Part shown: positions 18,016-27,115 of the stretch, in pieces | Numbering within the stretch: the first letter of the stretch is position 1 | How the letters are laid out: each line of letters opens with the position of its first letter | Source of the DNA: an uncultured Cellulophaga sp. | GTDB lineage: Bacteria; Bacteroidota; Bacteroidia; Flavobacteriales; Flavobacteriaceae | Direction of reading: 5' to 3' | Assembly (NCBI GenBank): GCA_947491225.1 | Contig: CANLIE010000005.1 | Span: 45,649 to 109,648 of the forward strand | DNA length: 64,000 bases | Notes under the pieces: model-generated | What the model saw: only the letters and a program-made list of their open reading frames with translations | Told to the model about the DNA's origin: nothing | Databases searched by the model: none | Translations under genes and position numbers: made by a program

Positions 18016-19743
18016 TTATTTATGTAACTCAATAATGGCTTTTTTGGTAGTAGCCTTAATTATATTTTGTGTTTTAGTAATGCTAGGTTGTAACAACATA
18101 CTGTCGTTTACCATATCATAAGTAGTTAAAGAGGCTTTTATGTACCAATCTTGCCAAGCGTTTAAAATTGCAATTTGTGTCTCTAGCTCATCTCCATTTT
18201 CTAATGCAATCTTGCTTTGTTTCAATTCTTCTTGTAAACGATTTACAGCAGCATTTTCAATGTTTGTTATTACTGTTTTTGCTGTATTTTCATCGGCATT
18301 TAAAAGTGTATATGCGCTAACTAATGCAGCAACTCCAACATTTTTAAGTGTTGTTTTGGAAACTTTATCCAATCGGTCATTATCTGTGTGGTAAAACTGA
18401 TCTGTAAAGTGCCAAAATAAAACGCTTGGTATATTTGCTCTTAAAAAAGGAGTATGGTCACTTCCTCCTTCAAAAGGGTTTGTATTCACTTCCCAATTGG
18501 CACGTTTTCCTTGTTCTTTAAATATACGAATTACAAAATCGTTTAAATAATGAGGTTTCATTTGTTCTAATTTTAGTACACTACCACCCCATTCTGTATG
18601 CTTGTCTTTTCCTCTTGTCCAAATAGCACTGGGATCTGGCATTTTTTCTATTAAAAAGGAACCACCAGTAATCTCAGTATTTTCACCTACCATATCAAGA
18701 CTAATACCCCATTTAATGTCATTTGCTCTAATACTATCTTCTTCTACATATCTTCTTGTAGATATGATTTCATCTCCCCATAAAAAGGTTAATGTTCTGT
18801 CTGTACTTAGTTTTTCTTCTTTAATAAGCGTAGCGGTTAATGTTGCCATTTCTAAAGCAACACCAACACCTGTGGCATTGTCATTTGCGCCTGGCTCTTG
18901 TACGTGTGCGCTAAACACTAATCTTTCTTTAGGATTTTTAGTTCCTTTTATGTCTGCAACTAATGTTAATTCTTCTGATGGGTAAATTTTTGTCTTTATT
19001 TGTACCGTAAGTTTTACGGGGCTTTTAGAGAGTTTATTTTTTAATCTTTCTTTTGCCGCATAAGAAAGTGCAATGGCCCAAGACTTTTCTTCTTCATTTA
19101 AAGGGATAGACCTAAATTGTATAGATGTTGTATTTTTTTCTGGTTGTAAATAATCAGGATTATTGTAAGATACAATACCAACAGCACCACCCTCTACAAT
19201 AGCAGTTTTAAAAACTTTAGCAGGACTTGTTTCTACAAAAACTATTTTCCCTTTTACGTTGGTTTCTTTTAACTTAGAAATATCTTTAATATAAATTACT
19301 TCTGCAGTAACACCTTCTTTAGTGGTACTATAGGAGTTTAAGGCAATCATATTTCTATTGGTTTTATGCTGTAACAAAGGCTCTTCTTCATTATTTAGCT
19401 GTACAAAAGCATCAATAGATTCCCAAGTGGGTTGTTTTAAAGACCTTTTTTCTATTCTGTAAGTTAAAATAGTTGTGCTGTCTGCTTTTTCTTCAAGTAC
19501 AAAACCTGCATTTTCTAATGCGTCTGCAACATTTTGTATGCTTGCATTAAATCCTGTGTTACCAACAACACGCCAATATTTTTCAACAAAAGAAGTGGTT
19601 TTATACGCTAAATCTCCTGTGAACGTTTTGTTTAAAAAATCTGAATACTCAGATGTTGTTAACTTATTTTCTTTTGGATCTGACTTACAAGATGCAACAA
19701 GAGTCATCAGTAGTAGAAAAAGAAGAAATTTTTTAAGAATCAT
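18016..19743 (-). CDS. M28-family metallopeptidase, lipoprotein
   Basis: 575 residues with a lipoprotein signal (FLLLMTLVASC). A PA-type inserted domain runs around residues 110-250 (VKGKIVFVETSP, VEGGAVGIVSYNNPDYL). The M28 zinc peptidase domain shows FSAHVQEPGANDNATGVGVALEMA near residue 280, WGDEIISTRRYVEED, LDMVGENTE and the final ligand region GGSDHTPFLRANIPSVLFWHFTDQFYHTDND. The usual second-shell Glu is present. It probably hydrolyses peptides in the periplasm or at the surface. It lies 15 bases upstream of the HopJ-like gene in the same direction. Confidence 0.9.
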   Translation of the reverse strand: MILKKFLLFLLLMTLVASCKSDPKENKLTTSEYSDFLNKTFTGDLAYKTTSFVEKYWRVVGNTGFNASIQNVADALENAGFVLEEKADSTTILTYRIEKRSLKQPTWESIDAFVQLNNEEEPLLQHKTNRNMIALNSYSTTKEGVTAEVIYIKDISKLKETNVKGKIVFVETSPAKVFKTAIVEGGAVGIVSYNNPDYLQPEKNTTSIQFRSIPLNEEEKSWAIALSYAAKERLKNKLSKSPVKLTVQIKTKIYPSEELTLVADIKGTKNPKERLVFSAHVQEPGANDNATGVGVALEMATLTATLIKEEKLSTDRTLTFLWGDEIISTRRYVEEDSIRANDIKWGISLDMVGENTEITGGSFLIEKMPDPSAIWTRGKDKHTEWGGSVLKLEQMKPHYLNDFVIRIFKEQGKRANWEVNTNPFEGGSDHTPFLRANIPSVLFWHFTDQFYHTDNDRLDKVSKTTLKNVGVAALVSAYTLLNADENTAKTVITNIENAAVNRLQEELKQSKIALENGDELETQIAILNAWQDWYIKASLTTYDMVNDSMLLQPSITKTQNIIKATTKKAIIELHK

Positions 19744-19779
19744 ATGGGGTAAAATTTACAAAGCTTAAAGTTAAGAAAT

Positions 19780-20472
19780 TCATACGGGAACATCTTCCCT
19801 TTTGTTTTTCCCTCCTACAATAATAACAATTTCTCCTTTGGGGGGGGTAGCGGTGTAATGTTCTAAAACTTCTTGTGTAGTTCCACGCACGGTCTCTTCA
19901 AATAATTTGGTAAGTTCCCTAGAAACCGATATAGGTCTGTTGGCACCAAAGTATTCCATAAAATGACTTAATGTTTTCAATAATTTATGAGGAGATTCGT
20001 AAAAAATCATAGTTCGTGTTTCTTCTGCTAACAAAGTTAAACGTGTTTGTCTTCCTTTTTTAACAGGTAAAAAGCCTTCAAAAATGAACTTATCATTAGG
20101 TAGTCCGCTATTTACCAATGCAGGTACAAATGCAGTAGCGCCAGGTAGGCAATCTACTTCAATATTGTTTTCTACACAAGCACGTGTGAGCAAAAATCCA
20201 GGATCAGATATGGCAGGTGTTCCTGCATCTGATATAAGGGCAATGTTTTCTCCTGCTTGTATGCGTTTTACAATTCCGTTTACCGTTTTATGCTCGTTAT
20301 GCATATGGTGACTGTGCATTTGTGTGTCTATGCTATAATGATGTAGCAATTTGCCACTGGTGCGTGTATCTTCAGCCAAGATTAAATCTACTTCTTTTAA
20401 AACTTTTATTGCTCTAAATGTAATGTCTTCCAAATTTCCTATTGGAGTAGGTACCAAATATAGTTTTCCCAT
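19780..20472 (-). CDS. rsmI: 16S rRNA (cytidine1402-2'-O)-methyltransferase RsmI
   Basis: 230 residues. It opens KLYLVPTPIGNLEDITFRAIKVLKEVDLILAEDTRTS, the N-terminal signature of the tetrapyrrole-methylase-type RsmI. SAM-site features follow: ALISDAGTPAISDPG (residues 78-92) and CLPGATAFVPALVNSGLPNDKFIFEGFLP. It methylates the ribose of C1402 of 16S rRNA in the decoding centre. It is slightly shorter than the E. coli enzyme, as in other Bacteroidota, which lack the C-terminal extension. Transcribed on the minus strand. Confidence 0.95.
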   Translation of the reverse strand: MGKLYLVPTPIGNLEDITFRAIKVLKEVDLILAEDTRTSGKLLHHYSIDTQMHSHHMHNEHKTVNGIVKRIQAGENIALISDAGTPAISDPGFLLTRACVENNIEVDCLPGATAFVPALVNSGLPNDKFIFEGFLPVKKGRQTRLTLLAEETRTMIFYESPHKLLKTLSHFMEYFGANRPISVSRELTKLFEETVRGTTQEVLEHYTATPPKGEIVIIVGGKNKREDVPV

Positions 20473-20534
20473 TGCTGAAAATAAAAGCCATAAAATGTAG
20501 AACCAATTTATGGTATATGATTACAAAAATTAAT

Positions 20535-21212
20535 TTAAGAAAATTTACGCTCTATAACGGCCATAAAACGTTCTTCATATTCTTCTTTTCCTACCCATCC
20601 ATTATAATCTGGCTTTATCATATTTACAATAAAAGAAACAGAACGTTCTTGTGTATCAATAGTACTTAATTGTGATATGACTCTGTTGTAATCATCATTA
20701 TTATCATTAAAAAGGTGTTTTACAAAGGCAAGCCTATCATTGAGGTCTATTTTTACTTCTTTTTTAATACTGTTACTTATGGTTTTTTCTTTTACAATAT
20801 GAGTTTTAGCTTCTGGCATAAAAAGTTCTTTGTCGTTCTTCATATACTCTGGTTTGGATATAAACTCGTTTAAGGCATCATCAGTTCTTTTTTCAGATGG
20901 CATTTCTGTAACCATACCTATAATGGTATCTATTCCAGGAGTAATTATGTCTTCTTGGTGTGGATTGTTTTCTGGTACACTGCTATTTTCATAAATAACA
21001 GCATTTGCCAGTTTTTCAAATTTTTCTGCAATTACGTTCTTGGTTACATCAATTTCAACATCGTGTAGTTTTTCTTCAATGAATTTTAAAACGGCTAATT
21101 TTTCATATAAAGCTTTTGCAGATTCATACAAATCAGATATGTCATTTAATTTATTAGATGTTAGTATGTCTGTAGACATTTTAACCAATTCTTCTTTCAA
21201 TTTTTGCTTCAT
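20535..21212 (-). CDS. conserved hypothetical cytoplasmic protein
   Basis: 225 residues without signal peptide or membrane segment. The N-terminal 90 residues are predicted helical and charged (NDISDLYESAKALYEKLAVLKFIEEKL). A variable linker rich in Pro, Glu and Lys occupies the middle. The C-terminal block is the most conserved-looking: KIDLNDRLAFVKHLFNDNNDDYNRVISQLST and NMIKPDYNGWVGKEEYEERFMAVIERKF. I recall similar proteins only in Flavobacteriia, next to rsmI and tdk, with no known function. It is divergent from tdk. Confidence 0.75.
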   Translation of the reverse strand: MKQKLKEELVKMSTDILTSNKLNDISDLYESAKALYEKLAVLKFIEEKLHDVEIDVTKNVIAEKFEKLANAVIYENSSVPENNPHQEDIITPGIDTIIGMVTEMPSEKRTDDALNEFISKPEYMKNDKELFMPEAKTHIVKEKTISNSIKKEVKIDLNDRLAFVKHLFNDNNDDYNRVISQLSTIDTQERSVSFIVNMIKPDYNGWVGKEEYEERFMAVIERKFS

Positions 21213-21315
21213 CTTCTTCTATTTTTTAACCTTTAAAAGGTGAAATTTTTCAACAATTTTAGTAGAACTATTAAATAAGAACGAAAAACGCTTTATTTTC
21301 GTCTAAAAATACAAA

Positions 21316-21954
21316 ATGTTTCTTGAAAATACTGTTAACCCTAAAGAACAATTTGGCTGGATAGAGGTTATTTGTGGATCAATGTTCTCTGGAAAGACAG
21401 AGGAACTTATAAGACGCTTAAAACGTGCGCAATTTGCAAAACAAAAAGTAGAGATTTTTAAGCCCATTGTAGATATACGTTACCATGAGGAAATGGTTGT
21501 TTCTCATGATGCCAATGAGATTAGATCTACGCCAGTACCTGCCGCTGCAAATATTAGACTTTTAGCAGATGGTTGTGATGTTGTTGGTATAGATGAAGCT
21601 CAGTTTTTTGATGACGAAATTATTACTGTATGTAATGACCTAGCAAATAAAGGAATTAGAGTACTAGTTGCTGGTTTAGATATGGATTTTAAAGGCAACC
21701 CATTTGGTCCAATGCCTGCTTTAATGGCAACTGCTGAATATGTAACCAAAGTACACGCAGTATGTACCCGAACAGGAAATTTAGCTAATTATAGTTTTAG
21801 AAAATCTAATAATGACAATTTGGTAATGCTTGGTGAAACAGAAGAGTATGAGCCGTTAAGTAGAGCCGCTTTTTATAAAGCAATGTTAAAAGAAAAAGTA
21901 AAGACAATCAAAGTGGTTGAACCTGAAGAAATAGAAAAAAATAAAAAGGATTAA
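21316..21954 (+). CDS. tdk: thymidine kinase
   Basis: 212 residues, type II thymidine kinase. It phosphorylates thymidine with ATP in the salvage pathway. The Walker A motif is GSMFSGKTEELIRRLKRAQ near residues 22-40, then the phosphate-binding DEAQFFDDEI and the lasso region with thymidine contacts (AGLDMDFKGNPFGPMP). The zinc site is reduced: only HAVCTRTG is seen in the usual Cys region. The start lies 100 bases from the divergent hypothetical gene. alr follows after 2 bases, so the two are co-transcribed. Confidence 0.95.
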   Translation: MFLENTVNPKEQFGWIEVICGSMFSGKTEELIRRLKRAQFAKQKVEIFKPIVDIRYHEEMVVSHDANEIRSTPVPAAANIRLLADGCDVVGIDEAQFFDDEIITVCNDLANKGIRVLVAGLDMDFKGNPFGPMPALMATAEYVTKVHAVCTRTGNLANYSFRKSNNDNLVMLGETEEYEPLSRAAFYKAMLKEKVKTIKVVEPEEIEKNKKD

Positions 21955-21956
21955 TA

Positions 21957-23063
21957 ATGCCAAAGGCAACAGAAACAGTGCTAGAAATAAATTTAAGCGC
22001 TCTAGAACACAATTATAACTATTTACGGTCTAAAATAAAACCTACTACCAAGTTTTTGGCAGTAGTAAAAGCTTATGCTTATGGAAGTGAGCATATTAAA
22101 ATTGCTGAAAAGATGGCAAATATTGGCGCAGATTATTTAGCAGTTGCTTATGTAAATGAAGGTGTTGCCATAAGAAAGGCTGGTATTACAATTCCAATAT
22201 TAGTTTTGCACCCCCAAGTTGCTAATTTTGATGCTTTGGTTGCATACAATCTAGAACCCAGTATTTATTCACCTAGAATACTAAAGCTTTTTTTAAAATA
22301 TATAAAAACTCATAAAATTACAAACTACTTAATTCATTTAAAGTTTAATACTGGCCTTAATAGGCTTGGTTTTTGCAAAAATGATGTTAATTTCATAATT
22401 GAGAAATTAGAGAAAAACAAAAATATTGAAGTAGCCTCTGTATTTTCTCATTTAGTAGCATCAGAAGATGTAAACGAAAAGGAGTTCACAGAAAATCAGA
22501 TAGCTTGTTATAAAAGGATAACAGATAATTTGGATGAAAAATTGGGATACGCTCCAATTAAGCATATTACAAACACCTCAGGAATTTTAAATTATCCAGA
22601 TGCTCAGTTTAATATGGTGCGTAGCGGTATTGGTATTTATGGTTTTGGTAATGATAAAAAGTATGATAAAGATTTAAGACCTGTTGCTAGCTTAAAAACA
22701 ATCATTTCTCAAATACACAAGTTACAACCTAATGAAAGTGTTGGTTATAACAGGGCATATATAACCAAAACGCATAAAATTACAGCTACTTTACCTATTG
22801 GTCATGCAGATGGTATTGGCAGAATTTATGGTAATCATAATGCCTTAGTAGTCGTTAATGGGCAAAAGGCTTCCATTATAGGTAATGTATGTATGGATAT
22901 GATTATGATTGATATTACCAATCTAGACTGCAAGGAAGGAGATGAGGTAATCTTATTTGATGAAAATCATTCTGCAGATGCTTTAGCTGCTGCGGCTGGT
23001 ACTATTTCTTATGAACTTATTACAGGTATATCTCAACGTGTGAAAAGGATTATTCTTAAATAG
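21957..23063 (+). CDS. alr: alanine racemase
   Basis: 368 residues. It interconverts L- and D-alanine for peptidoglycan. The PLP Lys is residue 38 in FLAVVKAYAYGSEH. The second catalytic residue is the Tyr in VGYNRAYITKTHKI. The C-terminal beta domain has LPIGHADGIGRIYGNHNALVVVNGQKASIIGNVCMD. All key residues are present. It follows tdk by 2 bases. Confidence 0.96.
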   Translation: MPKATETVLEINLSALEHNYNYLRSKIKPTTKFLAVVKAYAYGSEHIKIAEKMANIGADYLAVAYVNEGVAIRKAGITIPILVLHPQVANFDALVAYNLEPSIYSPRILKLFLKYIKTHKITNYLIHLKFNTGLNRLGFCKNDVNFIIEKLEKNKNIEVASVFSHLVASEDVNEKEFTENQIACYKRITDNLDEKLGYAPIKHITNTSGILNYPDAQFNMVRSGIGIYGFGNDKKYDKDLRPVASLKTIISQIHKLQPNESVGYNRAYITKTHKITATLPIGHADGIGRIYGNHNALVVVNGQKASIIGNVCMDMIMIDITNLDCKEGDEVILFDENHSADALAAAAGTISYELITGISQRVKRIILK

Positions 23064-23126
23064 TTTATTTTACTGCACAGCTTTTTTATTATATTGCATT
23101 TAATTAACCAATTAAACACTAAAAAT

Positions 23127-23528
23127 ATGTTAAAAGAGTTTAAGAATTTTATTATGACTGGTAATGTTATAGACCTAGCAGTTGCTGTATTATTAGCAGG
23201 AGCTATGGGACTTGTTGTTAACGGATTTGTTAACGACATTATGATGCCATTTGTTGGACATTTTTCAGGAGGATTAGACTTTTCAGAAATGAAAATAGTT
23301 CTAGATGAAGCTATTGTTGCAGCTGATGGAACTATAACCAAGCCAGAAAACGCAATTATGTACGGTAAGTGGATAAATGCAATCATAAACTTAATCATTG
23401 TAGGTTTTGTATTGTTTATCATTGTAAAAGCATATAACAAAACAAAAACTCCTCCAGCTCCAGCAGAACCAGCAGGACCAACACAAGAAGAGTTATTAGC
23501 ACAAATTAGAGATTTATTAAAAAAGTAA
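23127..23528 (+). CDS. mscL: large-conductance mechanosensitive channel MscL
   Basis: 133 residues from the ATG at 23127; this start matches the family's MLKEFKNFIMTGNVIDLAVAV opening, while an upstream TTG would add 11 unrelated residues. TM1 is residues 14-40 with the Gly-rich packing face (VLLAGAMGLVVNGFVND). A periplasmic loop follows, then TM2 (WINAIINLIIVGFVLFIIVKAY). The C-terminal helix bundle ends EELLAQIRDLLKK. It opens under membrane tension to release solutes. It stands alone with a strong terminator. Confidence 0.96.
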   Translation: MLKEFKNFIMTGNVIDLAVAVLLAGAMGLVVNGFVNDIMMPFVGHFSGGLDFSEMKIVLDEAIVAADGTITKPENAIMYGKWINAIINLIIVGFVLFIIVKAYNKTKTPPAPAEPAGPTQEELLAQIRDLLKK

Positions 23529-23549
23529 CTCACTAATAACCATATACAG

Positions 23550-23585
23550 CCGCCTGGTTTTTACTATAAAGTCAGGCGGTTTTTT
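23550..23585 (+). terminator. intrinsic terminator after mscL
   Basis: CCGCCTG (23550-23556) with CAGGCGG (23573-23579), followed by six T. Confidence 0.88.
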
Positions 23586-23652
23586 ATACTTCATTATCAA
23601 ATGTTACAAATACAACAATTTGTTATATTTAAATTATTCTTAATCGTAATCC

Positions 23653-23683
23653 TTGCTCGTTAAACTACATTAAACTACATTTG
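23653..23683 (+). promoter_or_regulatory. promoter of asd
   Basis: TTG at 23653-23655, 20 bases, TACATTTG at 23676-23683: a full match to the Bacteroidota promoter. TAAACTACAT is directly repeated here (23661-23680). The start codon is 21 bases further on. Confidence 0.75.
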
Positions 23684-23704
23684 CCACTCTAAATTTTAAG
23701 TAAA

Positions 23705-24694
23705 ATGAAAGTAGCCATAGTAGGTGTTACCGGAATGGTAGGAGAAGTAATGTTAAACGTATTACAAGAGCGTAATTTTCCAATATCAGAATTATTATTA
23801 GTTGCTTCAGAACGTTCTGTTGGTAAAAAAATGATGTATAATGGAGAAGAACATACAATTATTGGATTATCAACTGCAGTTGCTACTAAACCAGATTTGG
23901 CTATTTTTTCTGCCGGGGGTGATATTTCTTTGGAATGGGCTCCAAAATTTGCAGAAGTTGGTACAACAGTAATAGACAATTCATCTGCTTGGCGTATGGA
24001 TCCTACTAAAAAACTAGTAGTGCCAGAAATTAATGCCAATGAGCTAACTAATGAGGATAAAATCATTGCAAATCCAAACTGTTCAACTATTCAGTTGGTA
24101 ATGGTATTGGCACCATTACATAAAAAATATAAAATGAAGCGTGTGGTTGTTTCAACCTATCAATCAGTATCAGGAACAGGCGTAAAAGCTGTAAAACAAT
24201 TAGAAAACGAGATTGCAGGTATAAAAGGCGAAATGGCTTATCCTTATCCAATTAGCAGAAATGCATTACCCCATTGTGATGTTTTTATGGATAACGGGTA
24301 TACAAAAGAAGAAATGAAGCTTTCTCGTGAACCACAAAAAATATTTAATGACAGCACATTTTCTTTAACGGCAACCGCAGTTCGGATTCCCACGTCTGGA
24401 GGTCATTCAGAATCTGTTAATGTCGAATTTTATAGTGATGTGGATGTTAGTGAAGTAAGGCAAATATTAAGTAAGACTCCTGGTGTGGTTGTACAAGACA
24501 ATCCAGATACTAATACATATCCAATGCCAATATATGCACACAATAAAGATGATGTTTTTGTTGGACGTATCCGTAGAGATGAAACACAACCAAATACATT
24601 AAATATGTGGATAGTTGCAGATAACCTTAGAAAAGGAGCGGCAACAAACGCAGTACAAATTGCAGAATATCTAAACAACAACAACTTACTTTAA
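23705..24694 (+). CDS. asd: aspartate-semialdehyde dehydrogenase
   Basis: 329 residues. It reduces aspartyl phosphate to the semialdehyde, the branch point to lysine/diaminopimelate, threonine and methionine. The NADP-binding start is KVAIVGVTGMVGEVMLNVL. The catalytic Cys is residue 126 in IIANPNCSTIQLV. The acid-base His is in RIPTSGGHSESVNVEF. Substrate-binding segments (DNSSAWRMD, VPEINANEL) are intact. It has its own promoter and a hairpin-rich 3' region. Confidence 0.96.
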   Translation: MKVAIVGVTGMVGEVMLNVLQERNFPISELLLVASERSVGKKMMYNGEEHTIIGLSTAVATKPDLAIFSAGGDISLEWAPKFAEVGTTVIDNSSAWRMDPTKKLVVPEINANELTNEDKIIANPNCSTIQLVMVLAPLHKKYKMKRVVVSTYQSVSGTGVKAVKQLENEIAGIKGEMAYPYPISRNALPHCDVFMDNGYTKEEMKLSREPQKIFNDSTFSLTATAVRIPTSGGHSESVNVEFYSDVDVSEVRQILSKTPGVVVQDNPDTNTYPMPIYAHNKDDVFVGRIRRDETQPNTLNMWIVADNLRKGAATNAVQIAEYLNNNNLL

Positions 24695-24705
24695 TACGTA
24701 TGTTT

Positions 24706-24790
24706 AGCTTAGGGTGTTCCTAACGGGCGGGCTTTGCATTGCAATCTTTTTTAAGAAAAATAAAAAAGGATTTTCATTACAATCCCTAAC
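24706..24790. repeat. interspersed hairpin-type repeat after asd
   Basis: The segment GTTCCTAACGGGCGGGCTTT, then GCATTGCAATC, a T-run, an A-run, and GGATTTTCATTACAATCCCTAAC has near-inverted halves. I recall this kind of element as repeated in intergenic regions of Flavobacteriaceae. Only one copy is seen in this window. Confidence 0.4.
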
Positions 24791-24847
24791 ACAAAATACA
24801 AACCTTTATAAAAAATTATTCATAAAGGTTTGTATTTTGTTATTTTT
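24791..24847 (+). terminator. long perfect hairpin, probable terminator of asd
   Basis: 19-bp perfect arms: ACAAAATACAAACCTTTAT at 24791-24809 and its reverse complement at 24822-24840, with a 12-base loop, then TATTTTT. The arms are AT-rich. An A-run before the left arm is lacking, so use on the minus strand is less likely. Confidence 0.65.
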
Positions 24848-24911
24848 AAAAGTATAAATCATTAAAAACAAAAATGTTATGTTTTATAAACCTAGAAATA
24901 AACAAATTCTT

Positions 24912-24992
24912 ATGAAACATTTAAGCATATTTATTTTTATGACTATTACTTTTGTAGCTTGTAAATCATCTTCAAAAAAGAAGCAATTATGA
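24912..24992 (+). other. lipoprotein signal-peptide frame upstream of the prolyl oligopeptidase
   Basis: A 26-codon frame reads [20 protein letters not shown] and continues lysine-rich to a TGA that overlaps the downstream ATG. It has an n-region, a hydrophobic core and a lipobox (FVAC). The heptamer A AAA AAG (24974-24980) is in exact phase for a -1 shift, after which the frame reads [14 protein letters not shown] and fuses to the peptidase. A one-base indel in the A-run would do the same. Confidence 0.7.
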
Positions 24993-27058
24993 CCTCATAT
25001 CCATCAACTAAAAAGGGAGATACAGTAACAAATCATTTTGGCACAAATGTAGCAGACCCTTACCGTTGGTTAGAAGATGATAGAAGTGCAGAAACTGAAA
25101 ATTGGGTAAAAGAACAAAACAAAACTACGTTTAATTATTTAGATAAAATCCCTTTTCGTAAAGACATAAAAGAACGGCTAGAGAAATTATGGAATTATGA
25201 AAAATTGGGATCGCCATTTAAAGAAGGTAATTACACTTATTTTTCAAAAAATAATGGACTACAAAACCAGTCGGTTATTTACAGAAGAAAAGATGGTAAA
25301 GAAGAAGTTTTTTTAGACCCAAACAAATTTTCTGAAGATGGCACAACATCTTTGGCTGGTTTAAGCTTTTCTAATGATGGATCATTAGTTGCGTATTCCA
25401 TTTCTGAAGGTGGTAGTGATTGGAGGAAAATAATAGTACTTAACACAGAGACAAATACAATTGTTGAAGATACCTTGGTAGATGTAAAATTTAGCGGTGT
25501 CTCTTGGAAAAATAATGAAGGTTTCTATTATTCTAGTTATGATAAACCTAAAGGAAGTGAGCTATCTGCCAAAACAGATCAGCATAAGTTGTATTATCAT
25601 AAATTAGGAACACCACAGAAAACAGATCAGGTTGTTTTTGGTGCCATTCCAGAAGAAAAACATAGGTATGTTGGAGGCAATGTTACAAAAGATGGTAAGT
25701 ATTTAGTTATTTCAGCCTCAGTATCTACATCAGGCAATAAGTTATTCTTAAAGGATTTGGAAACAAATAAGAGGATTACCATATTGGATAACACAGACAC
25801 AGATACATACGTTATTGAAAACGTAGGTTCTAAATTGTATTTAGTGACAAATATGAATGCGCCAAACAGAAAAGTTGTTACTGTGGATGCAACTAAGCCT
25901 AGTCCAGAAAATTGGGTAGATTTTATTCCAGAAACAGAAAACGTAATTTCGCCTAGTACAGGTGGAGGTTATTTTTTTGCTAATTATATGGTAGATGCCA
26001 TTTCTAAGGTAATGCAGTATGATTATGAAGGCAAGTTAGTGCGTGACATAGAATTACCAGGAATTGGTTCTGCTGGTGGATTTGGAGGAAAAAAGGAAGA
26101 TAAAGAATTCTATTTTTCATTTACAAATTATAGTAGACCAGGATCTTCATACAGTTACAATGTAGAAACTGGTAAGTATAAACAATATTGGAAACCAGAA
26201 ATAGATTATAATCCAGAAGATTATGAATCTAAGCAAGTGTTTTACGCTTCTAAGGATGGTACAAAAGTACCAATGATTATTACATACAAGAAAGGGTTGG
26301 AGTTAAATGGAAAAAACCCAACTATTCTTTATGGTTATGGAGGTTTTAATGTAAGCTTAACACCTAGTTTTAGTATTGCAAACGCAGTATGGATGGAACA
26401 AGGTGGTGTGTATGCTGTTCCAAACATAAGAGGCGGCGGTGAATATGGTAAAAAGTGGCATAATGCAGGGATAAAAACTCAAAAACAGAATGTCTTTGAT
26501 GATTTTATTGCTGCAAGTGAATATTTAATAGAAAATAAGTATACGTCATCAGATTACCTTGCAATAAGTGGTGGTTCTAATGGAGGATTGTTGGTTGGAG
26601 CAACAATGACACAGCGTCCAGATTTAATGAAAGTAGCTTTACCAGCAGTAGGTGTGTTAGATATGTTGCGTTATCATACATTTACAGCCGGTGCCGGGTG
26701 GGCTTATGACTATGGTACAGCTGAAGATAGTAAGGAAATGTTTAATTACTTATTAGGTTATTCTCCTGTACATAATGTTAAAAAAGGAACGACATATCCA
26801 GCAACATTGATAACTACGGGTGACCATGATGATCGTGTAGTACCTGCACACAGTTTTAAGTTTGCAGCAGAATTGCAAGGAAAACAAGCAGGAGCAAATC
26901 CCACGCTTATACGAATAGAAACCAATGCAGGTCATGGAGCAGGAACTCCTATAAGCAAAACTATTGAGCAATATGCAGACATTTTTGGTTTTACTTTATA
27001 CAATATGGGCTACGAAGAATTACCAAACAAAACGGTTTTAAAGGATTTTAAAGAATAA
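24989..27058 (+). CDS. prolyl oligopeptidase, S9A family (signal peptide in another frame)
   Basis: 689 residues from the ATG at 24989. It cleaves short peptides after proline. The N-terminal seven-blade propeller domain opens [21 protein letters not shown]. The C-terminal alpha/beta hydrolase domain carries the Ser nucleophile in [16 protein letters not shown], the Asp in [16 protein letters not shown] and the His in [10 protein letters not shown]. Relatives in Flavobacteriaceae start with a lipoprotein signal; here that signal lies directly upstream in the -1 related frame (24912-24992). Translated from 24989 alone, the enzyme would be cytoplasmic. With a -1 shift it would be a surface or periplasmic lipoprotein. 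Confidence 0.9.
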   Translation: MTSYPSTKKGDTVTNHFGTNVADPYRWLEDDRSAETENWVKEQNKTTFNYLDKIPFRKDIKERLEKLWNYEKLGSPFKEGNYTYFSKNNGLQNQSVIYRRKDGKEEVFLDPNKFSEDGTTSLAGLSFSNDGSLVAYSISEGGSDWRKIIVLNTETNTIVEDTLVDVKFSGVSWKNNEGFYYSSYDKPKGSELSAKTDQHKLYYHKLGTPQKTDQVVFGAIPEEKHRYVGGNVTKDGKYLVISASVSTSGNKLFLKDLETNKRITILDNTDTDTYVIENVGSKLYLVTNMNAPNRKVVTVDATKPSPENWVDFIPETENVISPSTGGGYFFANYMVDAISKVMQYDYEGKLVRDIELPGIGSAGGFGGKKEDKEFYFSFTNYSRPGSSYSYNVETGKYKQYWKPEIDYNPEDYESKQVFYASKDGTKVPMIITYKKGLELNGKNPTILYGYGGFNVSLTPSFSIANAVWMEQGGVYAVPNIRGGGEYGKKWHNAGIKTQKQNVFDDFIAASEYLIENKYTSSDYLAISGGSNGGLLVGATMTQRPDLMKVALPAVGVLDMLRYHTFTAGAGWAYDYGTAEDSKEMFNYLLGYSPVHNVKKGTTYPATLITTGDHDDRVVPAHSFKFAAELQGKQAGANPTLIRIETNAGHGAGTPISKTIEQYADIFGFTLYNMGYEELPNKTVLKDFKE

Positions 27059-27072
27059 AAACTAATAATTAT

Positions 27073-27107
27073 ATTAAAAATCCTTTTCTTTTAGAAGCGG
27101 ATTTTTT
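27073..27107 (+). terminator. probable terminator after the peptidase
   Basis: AAAAATCC pairs with GGATTTTTT around an imperfect inner stem (CTTTT, AGAAG). The T-run follows. Moderate strength. Confidence 0.5.
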
Positions 27108-27115
27108 GTCTTAGT

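Noticed and set aside
23094..23126. Longer MscL start at a TTG
   Set aside because: The added residues do not belong to the family, and the ATG at 23127 gives the normal N-terminus.
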